A stretch of 58,842 nucleotides of DNA from an uncultured Bacteroidota bacterium (lineage in GTDB: Bacteria > Bacteroidota > Bacteroidia > Chitinophagales > Chitinophagaceae), in NCBI GenBank assembly GCA_903882805.1, contig CAIRYK010000058.1, forward strand, positions 1-58,842, in the 5' to 3' direction. Under the pieces are notes generated by a model. It had not been told where the DNA came from and did not search any database. It saw only the letters and a program-made list of their open reading frames with translations. This document shows positions 1 to 8,824 of this stretch, one piece after another; position 1 is the first letter of the stretch, and each line of letters begins with the position of its first letter. A program made the position numbers and the translations under genes.

Positions 1-92
1 AATAATATTATATATTAAACAATTTAAATTAGAATTAAAGTATCAGATTACACTATTATGAAACAAAAATAAGTTTATTAATGCCTACCTGT

Positions 93-731
93 TTACCGCT
101 TCACCGCCAGCAGCGCAGCAATAGCCATGCTATCCTTCCGCAGCCAGCCCAGCAGTCGTGGCTGCTTTATTATCCAGCGGTTGTTGTTGCATTCCAGCGG
201 AAAGGTATCTCGCGAGGGGGCAAAGGGGCCGGGGTTTTGCTGCACTATGCCCACTGCGCTATCGGTTACAAACGATACTATGGCCACATGCCCATACGGG
301 TTTGCTGCATAACCGTCCAGTATTACCAAATCTTCGGCGCGGGGCTTGCTTAGGCTGCCGTTGGTAAACTGCAGCAAGGCACGCTTTTCGTTTATGGCGC
401 TGTCGGACACTGCCGCGTCAAAAAAATCTTTGGCATTACCGTACGTGTCGGGCATTTTGTGGTGCAGCCGCTGGTAGTAGTAGCGCTTCACAAACTCTAC
501 GCACTGGTATTTCATACCCAGGTTGTAGCCGTCGTCGGCGCGGTTGCGGCCTCCTATGTGGCCCACCATGCCATTGTAATAAACCACTACGCCATTCAGG
601 CTATCGAGCGGCTGACCGATCTTGTATTTGGCGTTAGGATTAAAATCGCTGTGAAACGCATACCAGTACACCCCATACAGCAGCGCCACAGCAGCAATTA
701 CATAGATGACTATTTTTGTTTTACGCGTCAT
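93..731 (-). CDS. Membrane-anchored CHAP-domain amidase/peptidase
   Basis: The 212-residue product has one N-terminal membrane segment (about residues 7-23) followed by a CHAP (cysteine, histidine-dependent amidohydrolase/peptidase) domain. The likely catalytic pair is Cys77 in YQCVEFVKRYY and His148 in YGHVAIVSF. The spacing and the YQCVEF context resemble the amidase half of glutathionylspermidine synthetase/amidase. CHAP enzymes cleave peptidoglycan cross-bridges or small amides; with this anchor the domain would sit in the periplasm. The start is an ATG at 731. The gene is on the same strand as mutL with a 36-base gap, so co-transcription is possible, but the functions look unrelated. Family is confident; substrate is unknown. 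Confidence 0.75.
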   Translation of the reverse strand: MTRKTKIVIYVIAAVALLYGVYWYAFHSDFNPNAKYKIGQPLDSLNGVVVYYNGMVGHIGGRNRADDGYNLGMKYQCVEFVKRYYYQRLHHKMPDTYGNAKDFFDAAVSDSAINEKRALLQFTNGSLSKPRAEDLVILDGYAANPYGHVAIVSFVTDSAVGIVQQNPGPFAPSRDTFPLECNNNRWIIKQPRLLGWLRKDSMAIAALLAVKR

Positions 732-767
732 AGTTATTTTGGATAGGGGCTAAGAAATTCCCGGGTA

Positions 768-2678
768 TTACCCCAGCATTGCCTCCAGGTCGTCTTTTCT
801 TATCATTACAAATACCTTTTTGCCTTCGGGAGTGTATTCGGGCTGGCTGCAGCCAAACAGCTCATCTACCAGCGCCTGCTGCCCTTCGGGCTGCATAATG
901 GCGTGTTTGTTTCGGCTGAGTCGGCGGGCCATGTGCGCCAGCAGCATATCCGTACGCTTGCCTACCGCATCGGGCGATTCGTTTTTCAGGTGCTCCACCA
1001 CTTCGTCCAGCACATATTTTTCTTCGCCGCCGGGCAGCCCTGCGGGTATGCCCTGCACTACAAAAGTATTTTTACCAAAGGGCGCTATATCGAACCCTAT
1101 TCGTGCCAGATCGCCCAGCGCCTCGTTGAGCAGCAGCGAGTCTTGCGGCGACAGCTCGTAGCTGAGCGGAAACAACACCTGCTGCGAGGCCATATCCTGT
1201 CCGTTCCACTGAGCCAGCAACCGCTCGTACCATATACGCTCCTGCGCCCGGCGAATGTGTATGAGCATCATTCCCGACTTTACCGTAGTAGCCAGCATAG
1301 ACCCATGTATCAGCATCATATTGCCGGCGCCCTTACCTGCCGATTCGGCAGCATAGAGCGTATTCACCTCCGACGGTATTATGGTCGATTCCTCGCCATT
1401 AATCATCTGGTGAGTAATACTGTTTTCGGGAAAGGTAGTGTTGGGTTCGGTAGATACCTGTGGGTATTGTTGGGCTTGGGTTGTTGGGTTTTGCGCTATT
1501 TCATAGAGGGCTTTCCAGCTTTTCAGACTGTCTTTGCGCTCTATGATGTGCGCCTGATTTTTATCGGTAAACGTATTGAACAGGTAACCTGTTTTTGTTT
1601 CCTCGCGCTGCCGCTCCGTTACCGGCCGCTGCACAGCGCTTAGTTGCTCAATCTCGGGCGCGAGTGTAAAATCGAGCGAGGGGGCTATATTGTACCGGGC
1701 CAGCGCATGCTTCACCGCTGCGTTCAGGTAAGAGTACATCAGCCGGTCGTCTTCAAACTTCACTTCCTGCTTGGTAGGGTGCACATTCACATCTACCCTC
1801 GATGGGTCTATGTCCAGAAACAGCGTATAAAACGGGAAAGATTCTTTTTCTATAAGGCTGCCATAGGCCATTGCCACGGCATGGTTGAGGTAAGAATTGC
1901 GAATGAACCGGCCGTTGATAATAAAAAACTGATTGCCGCGCGTGCGGGTAGCGGCATCGGGCTTACCTATGAACCCATATATGTTCAGCAGGTCGGTGCG
2001 CTCCTCTACCGGCACCAGATTTTTGGCATAAGCGTTGCCCAGCAGGCCCACAATACGCTCTTTCAGGTTGCCGGCTTCCAGATGAAACTCCTCCGCGCCA
2101 TTGTTCCACATCCGGAAACTAATGCCCGGATAAGAGAGCGCCACACGCGTAAACTCGTCGTGTATATGGCGCATCTCGGTATTGTTGCTTTTCAGAAAGT
2201 GCCTGCGGGCAGGCACATTAAAAAACAGGTTTTTCACCATAAAGTTGGTGCCTGCGTTCACGGCGCAAGGCTCCTGCAGCTTCACCTCCGTGCCTTCTAT
2301 CACCAATCGCGTGCCGGTTTCGCTATCGGCCTGACGGGTTTTTAGTTCCACCTGCGTTACTGCGGCAATACTGGCCAGCGCCTCGCCCCTGAAGCCCATA
2401 GTGCGAATCTTGAAGAGGTCTTCAATATTGCGGATCTTGGAGGTAGCATGTCGTTCAAAACTCATACGGGCGTCGGTGGGGCTCATGCCCTTACCATTGT
2501 CTATTACCTGTATCAGTTCTTTACCTGCGTCTTTTATCACCAGTTGAATATCGGTGGCGCCGGCGTCAATAGCATTTTCCAGCAACTCCTTTACCGCCGA
2601 TGCCGGACGCTGTATTACCTCGCCTGCAGCAATCTGATTGGCAATATGGTCCGATAATAATTGTATTACATCCGGCAC
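768..2678 (-). CDS. mutL: DNA mismatch repair protein MutL
   Basis: The 636-residue product couples MutS mismatch recognition to downstream repair. The N-terminal GHKL ATPase is intact: the ELLENAIDAG helix (residues 31-40), DNGKGM (60-65) and the GFRGEA lid motif (95-100). A proline- and glutamine-rich linker (about 370-440) leads to the C-terminal dimerisation domain. The start codon is GTG at 2678, immediately before the conserved DVIQLLSDHIANQIAAGE segment. Oddity: the metal-binding endonuclease motif DQHA(X)2E(X)4E of most MutL proteins is replaced near residues 471-485 by LIHIRRAQERIWYE, losing Asp, Gln and His while keeping Glu. The protein may therefore not nick DNA itself. A -7 promoter box lies just upstream. 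Confidence 0.97.
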   Translation of the reverse strand: MPDVIQLLSDHIANQIAAGEVIQRPASAVKELLENAIDAGATDIQLVIKDAGKELIQVIDNGKGMSPTDARMSFERHATSKIRNIEDLFKIRTMGFRGEALASIAAVTQVELKTRQADSETGTRLVIEGTEVKLQEPCAVNAGTNFMVKNLFFNVPARRHFLKSNNTEMRHIHDEFTRVALSYPGISFRMWNNGAEEFHLEAGNLKERIVGLLGNAYAKNLVPVEERTDLLNIYGFIGKPDAATRTRGNQFFIINGRFIRNSYLNHAVAMAYGSLIEKESFPFYTLFLDIDPSRVDVNVHPTKQEVKFEDDRLMYSYLNAAVKHALARYNIAPSLDFTLAPEIEQLSAVQRPVTERQREETKTGYLFNTFTDKNQAHIIERKDSLKSWKALYEIAQNPTTQAQQYPQVSTEPNTTFPENSITHQMINGEESTIIPSEVNTLYAAESAGKGAGNMMLIHGSMLATTVKSGMMLIHIRRAQERIWYERLLAQWNGQDMASQQVLFPLSYELSPQDSLLLNEALGDLARIGFDIAPFGKNTFVVQGIPAGLPGGEEKYVLDEVVEHLKNESPDAVGKRTDMLLAHMARRLSRNKHAIMQPEGQQALVDELFGCSQPEYTPEGKKVFVMIRKDDLEAMLG

Positions 2679-2695
2679 AGGTTATGGTTTTTTTG

Positions 2696-2703
2696 CAAAG
2701 GTA
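2696..2703 (-). promoter_or_regulatory. Bacteroidota -7 box for mutL
   Basis: Reading the minus strand, TACCTTTG fits the Bacteroidota -7 consensus TAnnTTTG and ends 17 bases before the mutL GTG start. No convincing -33 TTG at the expected spacing was found, so this is a candidate only. Confidence 0.45.
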
Positions 2704-2956
2704 GTAGGTTATAGTCAATAGGCGTTATAGTTGCCGGCTACGGCGGCGGTTTAGGCGCGGATTGTGGTATATTTTGTTGATAACCGGTCGCCGTTGCGTT
2801 CGGCATAGCGTTACAACCATTATTGCATTTACTTCTTGCCCAAATAATATAGCGGACAACAATTATTTATCGTTACCTTACACCCTTTTGCCTTGCCTGT
2901 GTGTACTATATGCAGCCGGGGGTGATTTTGTAATGGGTAAAAACAACTGAACATAT

Positions 2957-3403
2957 ATGCTGCATTTCGTAGAAAACGTAGGCCAGGTTATTGAAAACAT
3001 CAAGACGCTCGAGAACTATCTGAATTCGGAAGTTGCCGAAGAACGCCAGTTTGCAATAGATCTGGTAAAGAAAGGCCGGTCGATGGTGATATATCGCGTA
3101 AACGGACAAAACCATTTTGCACCGGGGCGCTTTGTAGGCTATAAAGGCAACACCAAGGCTGCTCATCTGGACAATGAGAAAAAGAATGCCCGCGATACGG
3201 CTCCGGCTATTCAGTCGTTATTGGGTAAGCCTTTCACCCACGAGGCTATTGAAAAAGAATTTCTGGACTATGCAACCGGCTTTAAGGGCAACACCCTGAA
3301 AAGCAAGCGCAAATACTGGCGCGTAAGAAACGATGAGAACAAATACTTTGAACTGAACGGCGCTCCGGCTGAGATAGAGGAAGCAGATAGGGAACAGGAA
3401 TAG
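2957..3403 (+). CDS. Conserved-looking hypothetical protein, 148 aa
   Basis: I do not recognise a named family with certainty. The product is soluble and highly charged, with no signal peptide or membrane segment. The N-terminal half is helical (ENIKTLENYL, ERQFAIDLVKKGR). The centre has a strand-rich segment YRVNGQNHFAPGRFVGYKGN followed by KSKRKYWRV, a pattern vaguely like the modified-base-reading domains of some restriction proteins, though too weak to assign. The C-terminus is acidic. The ATG at 2957 begins the clearly protein-like segment. It is a single gene between mutL (divergent) and a strong hairpin terminator about 95 bases downstream. Codon use matches the neighbours, so the ORF is probably real. 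Confidence 0.6.
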   Translation: MLHFVENVGQVIENIKTLENYLNSEVAEERQFAIDLVKKGRSMVIYRVNGQNHFAPGRFVGYKGNTKAAHLDNEKKNARDTAPAIQSLLGKPFTHEAIEKEFLDYATGFKGNTLKSKRKYWRVRNDENKYFELNGAPAEIEEADREQE

Positions 3404-3496
3404 CTGCTGTAGGGAATACGATTGGTGTTAGCGCAAAAAAAAATCCGGAATCTCATCCGGAAATACACCATAACATACCGATTTTCTGAAAAAACT

Positions 3497-3534
3497 GAGG
3501 CTATCAGGCGGAGCTTATCCAGCCTGATAGCCTC
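3497..3534. terminator. Bidirectional hairpin terminator
   Basis: A perfect 12-bp stem (GAGGCTATCAGG at 3497-3508 pairs with CCTGATAGCCTC at 3523-3534) with a 14-base loop. It is followed by TTTATTT on the plus strand and by AGTTTTTT on the minus strand, so it could end transcripts from both sides: the 148-aa gene and the small minus-strand ORF at 3540. Confidence 0.8.
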
Positions 3535-3539
3535 TTTAT

Positions 3540-3728
3540 TTATGCAGACAGCTTGTAAGCTGGTTTGTTCAGATCCATAAGTGTGTTCTGAATGTGATTT
3601 TTCACCACGCGGCTGTGCGAGATGGCGAAGGTGGCGCTCAGTAATGTTTGCAAATCGGCTTGCAATGGATTTTCCAAAATTTTAAGCGCTTTGTTTTTGC
3701 TGAAGTAGGTGATGGCTCTGTTTTTCAT
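3540..3728 (-). CDS. Small hypothetical protein, 62 aa
   Basis: Unrecognised small basic protein. The open frame runs up to 3917, but the upstream part (cysteine- and proline-rich, with CCCHNN) does not look like protein, so the ATG at 3728 is preferred. Support for a real gene is modest: a helical composition (ALKILENPLQADLQTLLSA), and a terminator hairpin with a U-tract starting only 6 bases after its stop codon on this strand. No Shine-Dalgarno is visible. It could equally be a non-coding transcript ending at that terminator. Confidence 0.3.
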   Translation of the reverse strand: MKNRAITYFSKNKALKILENPLQADLQTLLSATFAISHSRVVKNHIQNTLMDLNKPAYKLSA

Positions 3729-4041
3729 ATAGTTCGTTTTGCATAGGTAATGCAAATGGTATGCCAGACATTTTGCCCATTTTGCGTTTTCAGGTTCCCT
3801 TAACACTTTTGTGAGATTGTTATGACAGCAGCAAAAAGGCGCTTTGGGGCTTCGGCGGGCGGTAACCGTTGGTGGGCTTTGCTTGGAGCCCAATTGGCCT
3901 ATCTGGCGCCAAATCACCTATACAGCTATAGCATTTTCTGATAATCAAGGCTATAGGCACATAGTTTAAATGCTGCCGCTTTCATGGTTATGGCATACTG
4001 ACATAACCATGAGACAATATTCCCTTTTTGAAAACCAGTTA

Positions 4042-4257
4042 TTATTTTTCAAGACTTTCCAGATACAATCGCTCCACCTTTTTGCGCGCCCACTCGGTTT
4101 TGCGCAGAAATTTGAGGCTCGAGTTGAGGCTCGGGTTTTCGTAAAAACAATTGATGCGTACGCGCTCATTCATTACTTCCCAGCCATACACGGCCACGAG
4201 GTGTTTCAGTATATTTTCGAGCGTAATGCCGTGTAGCGGATTGTTAGGTTGTTGCAT
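4042..4257 (-). CDS. VF530 (DUF2132) family DNA-binding-like protein
   Basis: The 71-residue product fits the VF530/DUF2132 family closely: [14 protein letters not shown] at the start, a [15 protein letters not shown] core, and the family signature [19 protein letters not shown] followed by a helical [11 protein letters not shown] end. Members are small four-helix proteins, with structural similarity to DNA-binding folds reported for the founding member; the cellular role is not established. Length is normal for the family. It starts 6 bases upstream of the stop of the GT61 gene's neighbour position (that gene ends at 4264, same strand), so it may be the last gene of the GT61 transcript, although nothing suggests a functional link. 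Confidence 0.85.
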   Translation of the reverse strand: MQQPNNPLHGITLENILKHLVAVYGWEVMNERVRINCFYENPSLNSSLKFLRKTEWARKKVERLYLESLEK

Positions 4258-4263
4258 AGTTGT

Positions 4264-5367
4264 TTAGTTCAGAAACTCAATGAGTTTTTCTTTTAGCGCT
4301 ACAGGATCTACATAATACTGATTGTGTTCCATATTGCCGCAAATCAAAGAATGGTACCTGTAGTTGAAGTTAAGGCACATGTTACGGTAATGTTCGGGCG
4401 TTTTATTGGCCGGAAACAACTCCAGCAGCCGGAGCGGCCTGCGGTTTCTGAACACAATATTGGTCAATCCGGCTCCGTGTCCGCCTATTACCATTGCGGC
4501 TTCGGCAAACAACGCCACCTGGTGTTTTATATCCAGGTCGTCAGTGTCTATCACCTCAAATCCATATTGCTGCACGAGGCGCTCTATCTCTTCAATATTT
4601 TCTATGTTGCGACCGCGTTTCTTGGCGCGCTTCAAAAATATTTTGCGGTTTTGTCCATTGTCTTTGTTCACTACATCGCCAAACGACCGCACCACGCTGA
4701 AAATAGAATCGGAATAAAAGGTGTCTTTACAGATGTAAAGGTTCTTTACCTTGTAATACTCATTTTTGTGCTGTACAATTATTTTTCTGCCCTTCAAAAA
4801 ATCCGACTCCTTCATAAAGTCGGCCACATGCTTCAGTTGCGGAAAAAAGTAGGGCACTAGTAGCGGCACATTTGCCGGTATTCTACCCTCGGCCAGGTGC
4901 ATCTGATTGAGGGTGTCTATCAGAAAATGGTAGTAGTTGCTCCAGTTGTAGCGAATAGATATGCAGCTATCCAGCTCTATGGTTTTATGAGGAGCTATGT
5001 ACTGCAGCGTAGATGGTTTGCGCTTTGCTTTGTCCCACGGGTCGTCTATATATGAAAACGATTTACGAAACACCCTGAACGGCTCCGGTATCACCCAGCC
5101 ATAGAGCGGCTCTACCAGCATGGGTTCCTCCATTTTGTATATATAGGCCGTAAAGTGCTCCATAAGGTAGTTATCCTTAGGGTTGGCGGGGTCGAGGGCG
5201 CCGGTATCTATGTGCGGATAAAACTTGTTGATCAGGTAACCGTCGAACCGATGATACATACGGTAGCGCTCAAAACTATCGGTCGCAAAACGCCACAACT
5301 TACCATCGATAGGGTTCAGCGCCTTTACCTTAACATAATTGATTGCCTTTTTCAAAAAAGAGTTCAT
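4264..5367 (-). CDS. GT61-type (DUF563) glycosyltransferase
   Basis: The product (367 residues from ATG at 5367; an in-frame TTG at 5391 would add 8) has the GT61/DUF563 pattern. A central segment RYNWSNYYHFLIDTLNQMH is followed by a Rossmann-like half with KNLYICKDTF, and the C-terminal motif GGHGAGLTNIVF precedes LLELFP. Relatives transfer sugars such as xylose or GlcNAc to glycans or proteins; in bacteria they sit in polysaccharide loci. No signal peptide or membrane segment is seen, so the enzyme should be cytoplasmic. It follows the FkbM methyltransferase by 58 bases on the same strand, and the two probably modify the same surface glycan. The acceptor is unknown. Confidence 0.8.
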   Translation of the reverse strand: MNSFLKKAINYVKVKALNPIDGKLWRFATDSFERYRMYHRFDGYLINKFYPHIDTGALDPANPKDNYLMEHFTAYIYKMEEPMLVEPLYGWVIPEPFRVFRKSFSYIDDPWDKAKRKPSTLQYIAPHKTIELDSCISIRYNWSNYYHFLIDTLNQMHLAEGRIPANVPLLVPYFFPQLKHVADFMKESDFLKGRKIIVQHKNEYYKVKNLYICKDTFYSDSIFSVVRSFGDVVNKDNGQNRKIFLKRAKKRGRNIENIEEIERLVQQYGFEVIDTDDLDIKHQVALFAEAAMVIGGHGAGLTNIVFRNRRPLRLLELFPANKTPEHYRNMCLNFNYRYHSLICGNMEHNQYYVDPVALKEKLIEFLN

Positions 5368-5425
5368 GGCATTGTTCCCATTTGCGCGCAAGCTATCCCG
5401 GTTTCACCACAGGCCTGGGCCTCAC

Positions 5426-6121
5426 TTAAAACTGAATATGATTGTATGGATTCATGGATAATTCTTTACGCATAAACATGATTCCGTTTATGGTTTTGGA
5501 GATGAGTTTGTATCCCTTTTCGTCAAAAAAACGCCTGATATCAACATCATAGCTTTGCTGATCGTTCATCAGTTCAAAACTCTCCAGCAACACAACCTGT
5601 GGTTTAAATTTATCCCAGTTGTTTGAGCGCAGCACAGAAAGTTCAAGTCCTTCCACGTCTATGGTCATGAAGTTGATCTCCTTGCCGGCGGCGTGTTTTT
5701 CCAGTATGCTATCCAGTCGCTGAGTAGTTATTGGAATCGTCTTCTTAATCTTGTCTTTATTGTCCAGATCGTCCAGAAAGTCGGGCGAGAAGGTATTCAT
5801 AGAGTTGCCCTTACCCAAGAAGTAGTAGGTAAGTTGTTCGGGCCGCTCGCTTATGGCCGCCTCTATGTTTATGTCGCGGGGTCTCATTTTCTGAAACTCC
5901 TCCATGCTGCCCGGAGCTGCGTCTATATTAATACCGTTCCAACCTTTGCGATAAAACAAAAAGGTGTTGGAAAATTTGTAGGGGTGAAAAGCGCCTATAT
6001 CTATAAAAAAGCCTTTCGATTTATGAGAGAAAAGATTGGCCAAAATAGCGTCTTCGCCGCATTGCGAAAACGAACAATTGTATTTGCGGTATAAAAACTG
6101 GGAAATGGCTTCTTTTATCAT
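5426..6121 (-). CDS. FkbM family SAM-dependent methyltransferase
   Basis: The product (231 residues from ATG at 6121; the frame extends to a TTG at 6154) begins with SFSQCGEDAILANLF, then the SAM-binding motif FFIDIGAFHPYKFSNT, the acidic loop NGINIDAAPG, and NFMTIDVEGLELSVL, all typical of the FkbM domain. FkbM enzymes O-methylate sugars or polyketides. Being paired with a GT61 glycosyltransferase points to methylation of a surface carbohydrate. The ATG at 6121 is preferred because the conserved region begins shortly after it and Bacteroidota rarely use TTG. No membrane segment. Confidence 0.85.
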   Translation of the reverse strand: MIKEAISQFLYRKYNCSFSQCGEDAILANLFSHKSKGFFIDIGAFHPYKFSNTFLFYRKGWNGINIDAAPGSMEEFQKMRPRDINIEAAISERPEQLTYYFLGKGNSMNTFSPDFLDDLDNKDKIKKTIPITTQRLDSILEKHAAGKEINFMTIDVEGLELSVLRSNNWDKFKPQVVLLESFELMNDQQSYDVDIRRFFDEKGYKLISKTINGIMFMRKELSMNPYNHIQF

Positions 6122-6308
6122 AAAATGGCTAATAATATATACAGAGCTACTCAATTACCTGCTTTTAAGGCTACCCTATACACTTTTGGGCATATATGGC
6201 GGCTAACTAAGCGTTTTTTGCTATAATAAGTAGGTTTTCGGGGTAAAAATAGAGAAAAAACCCAACAAGTAGGTAATGCCGCGCGTCTGTTACCGTGGCG
6301 CGCACTAA

Positions 6309-6737
6309 TTACTTATCTTTTCGTGCGCTCTTACCAAACTGCAACAGGTCGGACGCATCCTGATAACCCACCGAAGCGCTGAGCACAGCGCCATTTTCGT
6401 CAACTACAAACAGAGAGGGATAGCCCTGTATCCTGTACTGTCGCGCCAGCATGGCGCCATCGCCCTCCTCGCCGTTGAGCGACACATTGATGAAGTTGGC
6501 GTTAAAATAATCGGTCACTGCTTTGTCGGTAAAAGTCTCGCGTTTCAGTTTCTTGCATGGCCCGCACCACGAAGCATAAATATCCAGAAATATAGGCTTG
6601 TGGGCTGCCTTTGCTTTTGCCAGCGCATCGGTCCAAGAGTTTTCTATGAACGTTATACCAGGACCTCTGTCGACGGAACACCTTGGCAGCAGCAGTGCAA
6701 AAACCATAACCAACGGCAACAACAACAATCGGCGCAT
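6309..6737 (-). CDS. Exported thioredoxin-fold protein
   Basis: The 142-residue product has an N-terminal hydrophobic signal (MRRLLLLPLVMVFALLL) with a Cys at residue 20 that could be a lipidation site (LLPRC, an imperfect lipobox). A thioredoxin domain follows, with the active site WCGPCKK at Cys58 and Cys61 and the cis-proline region GYPSLFVVD. It would be a periplasmic thiol-disulphide reductase or heme/cytochrome maturation helper (DsbD-gamma or TlpA-like). The frame opens further upstream to 6851, but that extension lacks protein character and the signal peptide starts cleanly at the ATG at 6737. The gene stands alone. Confidence 0.85.
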   Translation of the reverse strand: MRRLLLLPLVMVFALLLPRCSVDRGPGITFIENSWTDALAKAKAAHKPIFLDIYASWCGPCKKLKRETFTDKAVTDYFNANFINVSLNGEEGDGAMLARQYRIQGYPSLFVVDENGAVLSASVGYQDASDLLQFGKSARKDK

Positions 6738-6942
6738 ATACAAACCTGTTAATAATAGATAGAATAAAACGCAAAAATAACCCAAATAATGGTACCCAAT
6801 AGTAAAGAACAATGCAACAGGAACACGCAGAAAAACGGGCCTGCACAGCAAATATTGGGCTGCAATTTTTTTTACTGAATTTTCTGAATAACTTTATAAC
6901 CTTATGAGCTATTGGCTCGGCCTTTTTGATTAAAATTTTCCC

Positions 6943-6969
6943 TCAAAGCAAAAGAAATAGTTGCTTTGA
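6943..6969. repeat. 9-bp inverted repeat upstream of ferritin-like genes
   Basis: TCAAAGCAA (6943-6951) and TTGCTTTGA (6961-6969) form a perfect inverted repeat with a 9-base spacer, about 90 bases upstream of the first ferritin-like gene. It has no U-tract, so an operator is more likely than a terminator. It may also be chance in this AT-rich intergenic region. Confidence 0.3.
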
Positions 6970-7060
6970 AGTTTGCTTTATTTAATTTTAAGGCCGGTTG
7001 GCCAAGGGTATGTTTTTTTACCCTATTCAACCGCTTTTAAACAACTATTAAATTGTAAGT

Positions 7061-7747
7061 ATGAACATGACGAACACACCTGATCATCTACAGGTGGAAG
7101 AAATGGACAAGGTAGCTGATGTATCTCGTCGTCGTTTTTTCCAGCTTGCCGGAGGTATTGCGGGAGCAGGATTATTTCTGGCTTCCTGTAGAGCTACCCC
7201 CGCCACAGATGTGTATATAGGAGAGGGCGATATAGCCCTGCTCAACTTTCTGAATATAATGCAGCAGCTCGAAGCCGCTTTTTATACACAGGCTGTGGCA
7301 ACTCCATATTATCAGATGACGCAAAGCGAATTATTGCTACTTACAGACATGCGCGACCAGGAAATTGCGCATCGCGAGTTTTTGAAGAAAATACTGCTCA
7401 AAAGCGCCATACCAGATGTTGTTATCAACTTTTCGTCGGTGACCTTTGCCGACCGCAACAGCGTGCTTACCAGCGGCGGATACCTTGAAGATATGGTGAT
7501 TGCCGGCTTCAATGGAGCTATACCCTTGTTTAAAGATACATCGTACATGCTCCCGCTCAGTAAAATGGTGTCGGTAGAGGCGCGTCACTCTGCTTACTTC
7601 CGCGATTTGTATAACTACAACTCATTCTCCGACGGATCGGCTGTAGACGGTAACGGCCTTGATAGAGTCGCTACTCCGCTGGCTATACTGGAAAACGCTA
7701 AAATGTATATTCAAACCAGATTCGACTCATCAAAATTGCCTGGCTAA
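7061..7747 (+). CDS. Ferritin-like domain protein, predicted Tat lipoprotein
   Basis: The 228-residue product begins with a twin-arginine-type leader: SRRRFFQLAGG (Arg23-Arg25), then a hydrophobic stretch ending in LASC with Cys43, a good lipobox. The mature part is a helical ferritin-like four-helix bundle: LLNFLNIMQQLEAAFYTQA, DMRDQEIAHREFLKK and SVEARHSAYFRDL carry Glu/His patterns expected of a di-metal site (Glu272-type residues not individually verified). Such proteins occur as tandem pairs in Bacteroidota; their substrate is not known, but desiccation or oxidative stress roles are proposed for relatives. The next gene, 16 bases downstream, is a second family member, so the two form an operon. 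Confidence 0.8.
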   Translation: MNMTNTPDHLQVEEMDKVADVSRRRFFQLAGGIAGAGLFLASCRATPATDVYIGEGDIALLNFLNIMQQLEAAFYTQAVATPYYQMTQSELLLLTDMRDQEIAHREFLKKILLKSAIPDVVINFSSVTFADRNSVLTSGGYLEDMVIAGFNGAIPLFKDTSYMLPLSKMVSVEARHSAYFRDLYNYNSFSDGSAVDGNGLDRVATPLAILENAKMYIQTRFDSSKLPG

Positions 7748-7763
7748 GTAATAACAACTAATC

Positions 7764-8633
7764 ATGAATTTTACCAAGATACTTGAACAGATAGAAAAAA
7801 CGGATCCTAAAGTTTTTGAACAACAAAGCGACCGTAGAAATGCGCTTAAAAGCTTTGGTTCGAAAGTGGCCGTTGTAGCGTTGCCGTTACTTGCGGGTTC
7901 CATGTTCCGGAAAACTTATGCGCAGACAACAGGCGATGCTGTAATAGACACGCTGAACTTTGCTCTGGAACTGAAATATCTGCAATACAATCTTTACCAT
8001 ACTGCCAACAATACCGGCGGACTTATACCAACAGCAGATCAGCCGGGTTTTGTGAGCATAGAAAACCAGGAACGCGCCAACATTATTTATCTGCGCAATG
8101 CGCTTACCAGTCTTGGCGCTGTTTTGTTTACGCCCAACCATTACGACGCTACAGCGCTCAATCCGCTGTATGTGCCAACGGCTTACGACTTTACCGCTTC
8201 AGGCGCCTATACTACCTTCGACAACTACTATCTGTTTTTGCAGGTAGCGCAAACTATCGAAGACCTTTGCGTACATGCATTCAAAGGCATGTTTGCTGCA
8301 GTGTATAATAATGCGCCTACACATGGCGGACTGCTACAGATGCACTGCACCGACGCACGCCACGCAGCACACATACGCTATGTGCGCCGTAATGCAGGCA
8401 CGCCAGAGTACCCGGCGCCATGGATCAACAACAACATTCCTCCAACTATTGCGCTTCAACCCTACTACCTGGGCGAAGACAATACCATACAACTGGGAGT
8501 AGATATTCTTACATTGCCCGACACATTCGATGAATCAGGTTTCGTGCCAAAGATATCGGCCACAGCCGCATTTGATGAAACAATGGATATGGAAACAGTT
8601 AAGGCGAAAATTGCGCCGTTTTTGTTGCCATAG
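7764..8633 (+). CDS. Ferritin-like domain protein, exported
   Basis: The 289-residue product has a leader with paired arginines (DRRNALKSFGSK) followed by a hydrophobic stretch and TYAQ, compatible with Tat or Sec export and signal peptidase I cleavage. The mature region is a ferritin-like bundle: DTLNFALELKYLQYNLYH, ENQERANIIYLRNAL, a helix with TIEDLCVHAFKGM, and CTDARHAAHIRYVRR. It is longer than its upstream partner by about 60 residues in loops and the C-terminus. It shares the transcript with the gene at 7061 and is closed by a strong terminator at 8661. Family assignment is good; the metal and reaction are not shown by the sequence. Confidence 0.8.
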   Translation: MNFTKILEQIEKTDPKVFEQQSDRRNALKSFGSKVAVVALPLLAGSMFRKTYAQTTGDAVIDTLNFALELKYLQYNLYHTANNTGGLIPTADQPGFVSIENQERANIIYLRNALTSLGAVLFTPNHYDATALNPLYVPTAYDFTASGAYTTFDNYYLFLQVAQTIEDLCVHAFKGMFAAVYNNAPTHGGLLQMHCTDARHAAHIRYVRRNAGTPEYPAPWINNNIPPTIALQPYYLGEDNTIQLGVDILTLPDTFDESGFVPKISATAAFDETMDMETVKAKIAPFLLP

Positions 8634-8660
8634 TCTGTATAATATTTATAACTAATTAGA

Positions 8661-8698
8661 AGCCCGAAAACGCACATCGTTTTCGGGCTCTTTGTTTT
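8661..8698 (+). terminator. Rho-independent terminator of ferritin-like operon
   Basis: A perfect 12-bp stem, AGCCCGAAAACG (8661-8672) with CGTTTTCGGGCT (8678-8689), a 5-base loop and a trailing CTTTGTTTT. It lies 28 bases after the second ferritin-like stop codon. Confidence 0.9.
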
Positions 8699-8824
8699 AG
8701 CTTAATATTACTCACTGCACAAGCCGTTTCAACATCCCTTTTAAGTACAGTTTGTGTCCATAAAATAAAAATTCAATCCACGTAGTTGGGCAAACATCGC
8801 GCTATTGCATACAATCCCGGCAAA

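Noticed and set aside
1644..2345. Long plus-strand open frame (233 codons) across mutL
   Set aside because: It lies antisense to clear mutL coding sequence and lacks domain-like composition; codon bias of the minus strand creates it.
3421..3465. Short TCCGGA palindromes before the 3497 terminator
   Set aside because: Too short to distinguish from chance; the adjacent 12-bp stem explains the termination signal.
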